A stretch of DNA of 10,876 nucleotides from Angelakisella sp. (GTDB taxonomy: Bacteria > Bacillota > Clostridia > Oscillospirales > Ruminococcaceae). Positions 6,420-10,876 of this stretch are shown in pieces (within the stretch, counting starts at the first letter, position 1; every line of letters begins with the position of its first letter). The notes beneath the pieces were generated by a model that did not search any database, had not been told where the DNA came from, and saw only the letters and a list, made by a program, of their open reading frames with translations. Location: assembly GCA_022795575.1 (NCBI GenBank), contig JAAWGY010000052.1:1-10876 (forward strand), in the 5' to 3' direction. Made by a program: the position numbers and the translations under genes.

Positions 6420-8090
6420 TTAGTTGTAGGCGTAGCTGCCGTCCCGCTTGAGATGGAAGCGCCGTGTCTGGTCCTGGAGAAGATGCACCTGCTCGAAGAG
6501 CTCGGCGCTTACCGCCGCCGATTCCTCGCTGCTGGCCGAGTTGGTCTGCACCACCGAGGAGATCTGGCCAATGCCCTCCGTTACCTGGGCGATGGACGCC
6601 GCCTCGGCCTGGACCGCCTCTGCAATGGCCCCGATGGCGTTGTTGGACTCCATCACCAGCTCCATGGTCCGCTTGAGGGTATGGGAGACCTCCCCCACAA
6701 TCCGGCTGCCCCGCTCGGTAGCCTGGACCGAGTTTTCGATCAGCTCCTTGGTGGCCTTGGCCGCCTGGTCGGACTGGGTGGCCAGGCTGCGCACCTCGTC
6801 GGATACCACCGCAAAGCCCTTGCCCGCGGAGCCCGCCCGGGCCGCCTCTACCGCCGCGTTCAGGGCCAGGATGTTGGTCTGGAAGGCGATGTTCTCGATG
6901 GTGGCGATGATCCGCCCGATCTGCTGGGAGGCCTCGGTGATGTCCTTCATAGCGGCCACCATCTCGTCCATCTGGTGGCTGCTGATGGTCACCTGCTCCC
7001 CGGTAAGCCGCGCCCCCTCCTGGGCGGTGGAGGCGGTGCGGACGTTGTTGGCCGCGCTCTTGGAGAGGTTATCCAGGGTGCTGTACAGCCCCTCGATCTC
7101 GCTGGCCTGCTCGGTGGCCCCCTGGGCCAGGGACTGGCTGCTGCTGGAGAGCTGCTCCGCGTTGCCGCTTACCCGCTGCTCCGCCTGCTGGATGTGCCCG
7201 AAGGCCCGGGAGATGTTGCTGGTAAAGCTGTCGATGGATTCCTCGATGGAGCGGAAATCCCCGATAAAGGGGGCGGAGGTGTGCACGTCGAAGTTGCCGT
7301 CCGAGAGCTGCTCCATCATCCGGTTGATGTCCTCCACATACCCCTGGATGTGCTTCATCGAGCCCTCCAGCGTCCGGGAGAGATCCCCCAGCTCGTCGTT
7401 GGCGTCGTAGTGCAGATTCAGGCTCAGGTGGCCGTCCTGGAGGGGGCGGCTGCCGGCGGTGATGAAGAGGATGGGCTTAAGCACCTTGTTGATGACATAC
7501 AGCACCAGGCTGATAAGGCTGATAAGGCAGAGGGCCAGCCCCACAATGGAGGTGACGTGCATAAAGGTAATGGTGTTGCGCATCTGTGCGGCGGTCTGCT
7601 CGTTGAGGGCGGTTCCCTCCGCCACCACCTGGTCCAGCAGCCCCACCAGGGTGGTGAGGTTCTTCTGGATGGTGTTCTGGTAATACTGCTGGGCCTCGGC
7701 GGCGCTTGTGGCCTTCATCGAGAGGGCGGTGGAGGCCGACTGGTGCAGCTCCTTGTGGAGGGGCTCCATCTGCTGGCGCAGGCTCAGCACCACCTCGTTA
7801 TCGGTGCCCGCCTCCCCGTAGAGCCACTGCCCCAAAACACAGGTGGTGGGGTCCATGCTGCCGGTAAACTCGGTATTGGCGTACAGGGCGTTGCTGAGGT
7901 TGGCGGACCAGCGGTAGTGGGCAACCTCCGCCGTTTGGGCCCGGTTCAGCAGGGCGGTGGTTTCGGCGTTGGTTTTCTGGTCCGCCTCGATGCTGAGGAT
8001 GTTTACCGTCATCACAAAGCTGAACAGCAGCACCGCCAGCAGCGCAACCGCTACCCGGATGCCGACCATTGTTTTGATGCTCTTTCGCAT
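6420..8090 (-). CDS. Methyl-accepting chemotaxis protein with extracytoplasmic CZB-like sensor region
   Basis: A 556-residue transmembrane chemoreceptor that would signal through CheW/CheA. Segments in order are: TM1 about 11-31; sensor region 32-177; TM2 about 178-200; HAMP and a second HAMP-like segment about 201-300; and the MCP signalling coiled coil 305-545, with hairpin tip near 400-431 (ENIAFQTNILALNAAVEAAR). The sensor region has the spacing of a chemoreceptor zinc-binding domain: H58-x-x-W61, C84-x-x-G87-x-W89, and H112 with H116. CZB domains bind zinc through three His and one Cys and are most often cytoplasmic; here it lies between the membrane segments. The start is ATG 8090, not 8099, because AGGGAAAGGAA would directly abut the earlier ATG. 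No CheR-binding pentapeptide is seen at the C-terminus. Confidence 0.93.
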   Translation of the reverse strand: MRKSIKTMVGIRVAVALLAVLLFSFVMTVNILSIEADQKTNAETTALLNRAQTAEVAHYRWSANLSNALYANTEFTGSMDPTTCVLGQWLYGEAGTDNEVVLSLRQQMEPLHKELHQSASTALSMKATSAAEAQQYYQNTIQKNLTTLVGLLDQVVAEGTALNEQTAAQMRNTITFMHVTSIVGLALCLISLISLVLYVINKVLKPILFITAGSRPLQDGHLSLNLHYDANDELGDLSRTLEGSMKHIQGYVEDINRMMEQLSDGNFDVHTSAPFIGDFRSIEESIDSFTSNISRAFGHIQQAEQRVSGNAEQLSSSSQSLAQGATEQASEIEGLYSTLDNLSKSAANNVRTASTAQEGARLTGEQVTISSHQMDEMVAAMKDITEASQQIGRIIATIENIAFQTNILALNAAVEAARAGSAGKGFAVVSDEVRSLATQSDQAAKATKELIENSVQATERGSRIVGEVSHTLKRTMELVMESNNAIGAIAEAVQAEAASIAQVTEGIGQISSVVQTNSASSEESAAVSAELFEQVHLLQDQTRRFHLKRDGSYAYN

Positions 8091-8125
8091 AATGAACATT
8101 TCCTTTCCCTAACTGTAAATTTTAG

Positions 8126-8284
8126 GAGCTGTATTCATCGCCGGAGGATGCAGGCAGGGCAGGGGGACCAACGGCATAAGCGCCGCCTGCGGCGGTTGGC
8201 CGTTGGACGGACCTGCGGGCGCGGTAACGCGGCAGGGGGGAAGGCCCTGGCCTGGCTGCATCAAATGGTTGTGAATACAAGCTC
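8126..8284. repeat. Branched palindromic element upstream of the chemoreceptor gene
   Basis: A 159-bp non-coding element folds back on itself at several levels. The closing arm is 8126-8137 with 8272-8284, with one bulged base. After a symmetric 9/9 internal loop comes an 18-base arm, 8147-8164 with 8245-8262, pairing at 16 of 18 positions. Inside are two hairpins. One is 8168-8175/8199-8206 (CCAACGGC/GCCGTTGG) with an inner CGCCG/CGGCG stem. The other is 8212-8216/8232-8236 with an inner CGCG-GTAA-CGCG cap. This could be a MITE-like mobile repeat or a structured RNA. The GTAA cap is a GNRA-type loop only on the plus strand, antisense to the flanking genes. On the minus strand it would form the chemoreceptor leader. 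Confidence 0.75.
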
Positions 8285-8345
8285 TTCGTATGGTGATGGG
8301 CGGGGAGCGCCCTTTCCCAACAAAAATATTTTATGCTGCCAGTCC

Positions 8346-8912
8346 CTATTCCTCTACCCCGGGCAGGGACATCTGGTCCTCCTCCGGCGGGGGAGCCTCC
8401 TCCCCGCCGATGACATCGGGGAGCTCCTCCAGGCTGCCCAGGCTAAAGCACCGCAGAAAGGCCGGGGTGGTGCGGTAGGCGATGGGCCGGCCCGGCAGGT
8501 CCATCCGCCCGGCCTCCTCCACCAGCCCCTTTTCCACCAGGGAAACCACCACCGAGGAGCTGTCCACCCCCCGCACCTGCTCCACAAAGCCCCGGGTGAC
8601 AGGCTGGTTGTAGGCGATGATGGCCAGCACCTCCAGGGCGGCGGGGGTAAGGGGGGTGTTCCGCCGCAGCTCCAGGGCCCGGCGGATCTCCCCGGCATAA
8701 ACCGGGCTGGTGCAGAGCTGGTAGGCACTGCCCAGCTGCCGCAGCTCCAGAGGCAGCGCCCCGTCGGTAAGCCAGGCCGAGATGCCGGCGGTCTGGAGGG
8801 CCACCTCCTCGGCGGTGATGCCGATAGCCTCCCCCAGCCGGGCTCCCTCCAAGGGTTCCCCGGCGGCAAAGAGGATGGCCAGTAGCTTGTTCTGCGTTTC
8901 ACTCAGCTGCAT
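8346..8912 (-). CDS. scpB: Segregation and condensation protein B
   Basis: ScpB is the winged-helix subunit that binds the ScpA kleisin as a dimer in the Smc-ScpAB complex, which organises and separates the chromosome at the nucleoid. The 188-residue protein has both winged-helix domains. The second carries the family signature LTPAALEVLAIIAYNQPVTR followed by RGVDSSSVV and LPGRPIAYRTTPAFLRCF. A short acidic, Pro-rich tail follows. ATG at 8912 is chosen because GGGAGG lies 7 bases upstream and residue 1 matches the family start; the open frame reaches 8975. It overlaps the end of scpA by 14 bases, so the two are coupled. No convincing terminator follows before the branched element. Confidence 0.96.
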   Translation of the reverse strand: MQLSETQNKLLAILFAAGEPLEGARLGEAIGITAEEVALQTAGISAWLTDGALPLELRQLGSAYQLCTSPVYAGEIRRALELRRNTPLTPAALEVLAIIAYNQPVTRGFVEQVRGVDSSSVVVSLVEKGLVEEAGRMDLPGRPIAYRTTPAFLRCFSLGSLEELPDVIGGEEAPPPEEDQMSLPGVEE

Positions 8913-9651
8913 GGGCGGCCCTCCCTTTTTTGCTCTGCCGGCCCAGGAAGAGGATGGTGGTATCCTGGTCGGCAAGGCGGATGCGTCCCGCCCGCAGCAG
9001 CTCCAGCACCGCCATAAAGGTGGCCACCGCTTCGCTGCGGGAGCGGGACTGGAGGAACAGCCCGGGGAGGTCCATGGAGGCTTTTTTGTACAGCCCCCGC
9101 AGGATGTGCAGGATCCGGGAGCTGACGCTTACCACCGGCGCCGCCACCAGGGGGCTGAAGACCTCCGACTGGGGGGGGAGGCGGCGCTTCCCCCGGCCCA
9201 ACGCCTCCCAGTAGCTCCGGGCCAGCAGCGCCACCGGGTGGGTCAGCCGGTAGGTGCTGTCAAAGGGGATGGGCTCCGGCTCCCGGACAAAGGTACCAAA
9301 CCCCGTCCCGGCCCGCTCCCCCAAAAGGGCGGCGGCGGCCTTGCAGGCCTGGTACTCCAGCAGCTGGCCCACCAGCTCCGCCTTGGCCTTCTCCTGCTCC
9401 TCCTCCCGGCGGGGCAGCAGGCTTACCGTCTTGATGTAGACCAGCCGGGAGGCCATCTCCAAAAACTCGCTGGCCACCTCCAGGTCCTGCTCCTGCCGCC
9501 GGCGTATGTAGTCCATGTACTGCTCCAGCAGGCTGCTGATTTCGATATCCCAAATGTTCAGCTTGTGCTTGGAGATGAGGGCCAGGATCAGGTCCAGGGG
9601 CCCCTCGTACTCGTCCGTTACCCGGAAGGAAAGCTGTTGTGGTTCTTCCAT
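8899..9651 (-). CDS. scpA: Segregation and condensation protein A (kleisin)
   Basis: ScpA is the kleisin subunit that bridges Smc heads and binds ScpB. The 250-residue protein is of normal length. It has the N-terminal Smc-neck-binding signature YEGPLDLILALISKHKLNIW (15-34), then SEFLEMASRLVYIKTVSLLP (61-80), a charged helical middle (about 82-105), and a C-terminal winged helix around residues 170-235. ATG at 9651 has AGGAGG immediately upstream. It lies 19 bases after the M50 peptidase gene and overlaps scpB. An M50 peptidase-scpA-scpB order is common in Clostridia; the functional link of the protease is unknown. Confidence 0.96.
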   Translation of the reverse strand: MEEPQQLSFRVTDEYEGPLDLILALISKHKLNIWDIEISSLLEQYMDYIRRRQEQDLEVASEFLEMASRLVYIKTVSLLPRREEEQEKAKAELVGQLLEYQACKAAAALLGERAGTGFGTFVREPEPIPFDSTYRLTHPVALLARSYWEALGRGKRRLPPQSEVFSPLVAAPVVSVSSRILHILRGLYKKASMDLPGLFLQSRSRSEAVATFMAVLELLRAGRIRLADQDTTILFLGRQSKKGRAAHAAE

Positions 9652-9670
9652 AGGACCTCCTTTCTATCTG

Positions 9671-10291
9671 CTACAGGAAAAATGTCAGCCGGTCCAGCAG
9701 CAGCAGGATGGCGTCGGCAATGCCCCCGATGGGCAGGTTCAGGATGCCGGTAAAGAGGGCAAGCATCATCACCCCCATAACCACCCGCTCGTACCGCATA
9801 ATGGTGTAATAGAGGCGGTCCGGCAGAATGGCGGTCAGGAGGCGGGAGCCGTCCAGGGGCGGGATGGGGATGAGGTTAAAGACCGCCAGGTAAACGGTAT
9901 TCCGGATGATGATGGCGAAGAGGAAGGGGAGGGCGGGGAGCTGGTAGAGCAGGGGGCCCAAGAGCTTATAGACCGCCAGCAGCACCCAGGCCAGCAGGAT
10001 ATTGGCGACGGGGCCGGCCAGGGCGGTAATGGCCATGCCGGCTTTGGGGTTGCGGAAGCCCCGGGTATCGATAGGCACCGGCCGGGCCCATCCCAGGCCG
10101 GTGAGGAGCAGCATGGTGGAGCCGAAGGGATCCAGGTGGACAAAGGGGTTGAGGGTATTCCGGCCCAGGTCCCGGGCGGTGTTGTCCCCCATCCAGCAGG
10201 CCACCACGCCGTGGGCGCACTCGTGCACCGGGATTACCGCTACCAAGATCAGGGCGCGGACCAGGAGCTCCAGGAGGTAGGTATTGCTCAC
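9671..10291 (-). CDS. M50-family (site-2-type) membrane zinc metalloprotease
   Basis: A 206-residue polytopic membrane protein of the short M50B rhomboid-like site-2 protease group. It shows the zinc-binding HExxH motif as HECAH (H23, E24, H27) in the first transmembrane segment, and the third-ligand motif as NLIPIPPLDGSRLL (D147) in a later one. NPFVHLDPFG and GWARPVPID are also typical of the family. These enzymes cleave substrates within the membrane; the substrate is unknown. The start is GTG at 10291, with AAGGAGG about 10 bases upstream. It is the first gene of the scpA-scpB operon, behind its own likely promoter. It lacks a PDZ domain. Confidence 0.92.
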   Translation of the reverse strand: MSNTYLLELLVRALILVAVIPVHECAHGVVACWMGDNTARDLGRNTLNPFVHLDPFGSTMLLLTGLGWARPVPIDTRGFRNPKAGMAITALAGPVANILLAWVLLAVYKLLGPLLYQLPALPFLFAIIIRNTVYLAVFNLIPIPPLDGSRLLTAILPDRLYYTIMRYERVVMGVMMLALFTGILNLPIGGIADAILLLLDRLTFFL

Positions 10292-10334
10292 GGCGTCTTT
10301 TCCTCCTTACAGGTATGTATAAATTCTCACGTTA

Positions 10335-10363
10335 ATTATAGTAGCTGCGGGAGGAAAAAACAA
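10335..10363 (-). promoter_or_regulatory. Likely promoter of the M50 protease-scpAB operon
   Basis: On the minus strand a perfect TATAAT (10335-10340) has TTGTTT (10358-10363) at the optimal 17-bp spacing. The -35 matches the consensus only in its first half. It is placed about 45 bases upstream of the GTG start and is the best candidate in this intergenic stretch. Confidence 0.55.
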
Positions 10364-10435
10364 GTGGGAATCCTTGCTTCTGAGCAAAAAAGCGGGAGAA
10401 AATCCTGGAAGCGGCAAAGTATTTGAAAAAAAGGC

Positions 10436-10464
10436 TTGCTTTTCGGCTTTGGATTTGTTAGAAT
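10436..10464 (+). promoter_or_regulatory. rpmB promoter
   Basis: TTGCTT (10436-10441) and TAGAAT (10459-10464) are separated by 17 bp on the plus strand. Transcription would begin near 10471 and give a leader of about 55 bases. It is divergent from the M50-scpAB promoter; the two -35 boxes are about 70 bp apart. Confidence 0.7.
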
Positions 10465-10479
10465 ACTACTGTTACTTTA

Positions 10480-10501
10480 CCGGCAGGCGAAGGCTTGCCG
10501 G
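10480..10501 (+). promoter_or_regulatory. Hairpin in the rpmB leader
   Basis: A 9-bp stem (10480-10488 with 10493-10501, one G-U pair) with loop GAAG ends 5 bases before the AAAAGGAGGTG ribosome binding site (10507-10517). It could influence translation or mRNA stability. No known L28 leader motif is recognised. Confidence 0.45.
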
Positions 10502-10524
10502 CCCCCAAAAGGAGGTGCAGACTC

Positions 10525-10713
10525 ATGGCAAAGTGCGACATCTGCGGAAAAGGCGTGACTTTCGGCATCAAGGTTTCCCATTCCCACAGGAGGTCCAACC
10601 GGACGTGGAAGCCCAACGTAAGGCGCGTGAAAGCGATCGTTGACGGTTCCCCTCGCCACATTTACGCCTGCACCCGGTGCTTGCGTTCCGGCAAGGTCCA
10701 GCGTGCGCTGTAA
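10525..10713 (+). CDS. rpmB: 50S ribosomal protein L28
   Basis: A 62-residue ribosomal protein of the large subunit, complete and of normal bacterial length. It opens with MAKCDICGKG, continues with SHSHRRSNRTWKPNVRRV, and ends with the basic SGKVQRAL. The pairs C4-x-x-C7 and CTRC near the C-terminus make this the zinc-binding (C+) form of L28; the zinc-free paralogue form lacks them. ATG 10525 follows a strong AAAAGGAGGTG ribosome binding site. It is transcribed alone from its own promoter, as is frequent for rpmB in Firmicutes. Confidence 0.97.
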   Translation: MAKCDICGKGVTFGIKVSHSHRRSNRTWKPNVRRVKAIVDGSPRHIYACTRCLRSGKVQRAL

Positions 10714-10734
10714 GCCCGTGTGCGAAGATGAATG

Positions 10735-10776
10735 AGCGCCCGAGTCCCGGCCCCACAAGGCCGGTGCCCGGGCGCT
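10735..10776 (+). terminator. Hairpin downstream of rpmB
   Basis: The outer stem 10735-10742/10769-10776 (AGCGCCCG/CGGGCGCT) encloses 10747-10752/10759-10764 (CCGGCC/GGCCGG). It lies 21 bases after the rpmB stop. There is no U-tract, so it may end transcription weakly or protect the 3' end. It abuts the structured repeat that follows. Confidence 0.5.
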
Positions 10777-10778
10777 TG

Positions 10779-10876
10779 GCCTGTCCCACAGGTTGTGCCC
10801 GCCCGGGCCACCGGGCCGCAGGTCCAGGGCCGCGCAGGCCCTGGTCGCCCGCCGCAGCGGGCGAAACTCCCCAGGA
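10779..10876 (-). repeat. Structured repeat, right copy (inverted), reaching the window edge
   Basis: Read on the minus strand this matches 39-134 closely. It has a first hairpin with 8-bp stem TCGCCCGC/GCGGGCGA and loop TGCG, then CCAGGGCC/GGCCCTGG, GCCCGG/CCGGGC, and a perfect CCTGT..ACAGG arm. The first stem is one pair longer than in the left copy and differs by compensated changes. The match runs to the last base, so the element may extend beyond the window. It lies directly after the rpmB terminator-like hairpin. Confidence 0.75.

Noticed and set aside
8100..8345. Riboswitch (c-di-GMP type) or sigma-D promoter for the chemoreceptor
   Set aside because: The branched palindrome lacks the conserved core bases of the c-di-GMP-I motif. 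No TAAA-N15-GCCGATA-like or consensus sigma-A promoter was found near the start.
6453..8885. 810-codon open frame on the plus strand
   Set aside because: It is antisense to the chemoreceptor and scpB, whose family motifs are clear. Its Gly/Leu/His-rich composition and lack of domains are typical of a shadow frame in GC-rich DNA.
39..10876. Inverted repeats as the ends of a 10.8-kb mobile element
   Set aside because: The interval holds core genes (spoIIE, scpA, scpB, rpmB) and no transposase or integrase. The repeats look like independent dispersed copies.

Overview
The window is a compact chromosomal stretch from an endospore-forming member of the Clostridia. It is strongly G+C-rich in codon third positions and intergenic DNA. 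The spoIIE gene, the M50 protease-scpA-scpB cluster and canonical AGGAGG ribosome binding sites point to a high-GC gut clostridium of the Oscillospiraceae type (Flavonifractor-like). That placement is inferred from composition and gene content, not from a search. All eleven protein genes look intact, with no insertion sequence, phage gene, tRNA, rRNA or CRISPR array.

Layout from left to right. A stack of hairpins (39-134) lies just upstream of a putative Spo0A-type promoter and spoIIE (+), the phosphatase that activates sigma-F in the forespore. Converging on it is a LysR-type regulator (-) with its own consensus promoter. Next is a five-gene minus-strand operon: padR, a DUF1700/HAAS-type membrane protein, a DUF4097 protein, a YccF-domain protein and a PspC-domain protein. 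It is driven by a consensus promoter with a perfect 25-bp palindrome between and over its -35 and -10 boxes, and looks like a self-regulated envelope-sensing module. Then comes a methyl-accepting chemotaxis protein (-) with a strong terminator and a zinc-binding (CZB-like) signature in its extracytoplasmic sensor region. A 159-bp branched palindromic element lies between it and the next operon, which encodes an M50 site-2-type protease, ScpA and ScpB (-; the Smc partners in chromosome condensation). The last gene is rpmB (+, ribosomal protein L28), followed by a second, inverted copy of the hairpin stack at the window edge.

The proteins belong to known families. The least-explained material is non-coding. 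The two inverted copies of the hairpin stack differ in one stem by changes that keep pairing and a TGCG loop. The branched palindrome upstream of the chemoreceptor has a GTAA-capped arm. These are the best candidates for something undescribed: dispersed structured repeats or structured RNAs. Nothing here supports a new defence or biosynthetic system.
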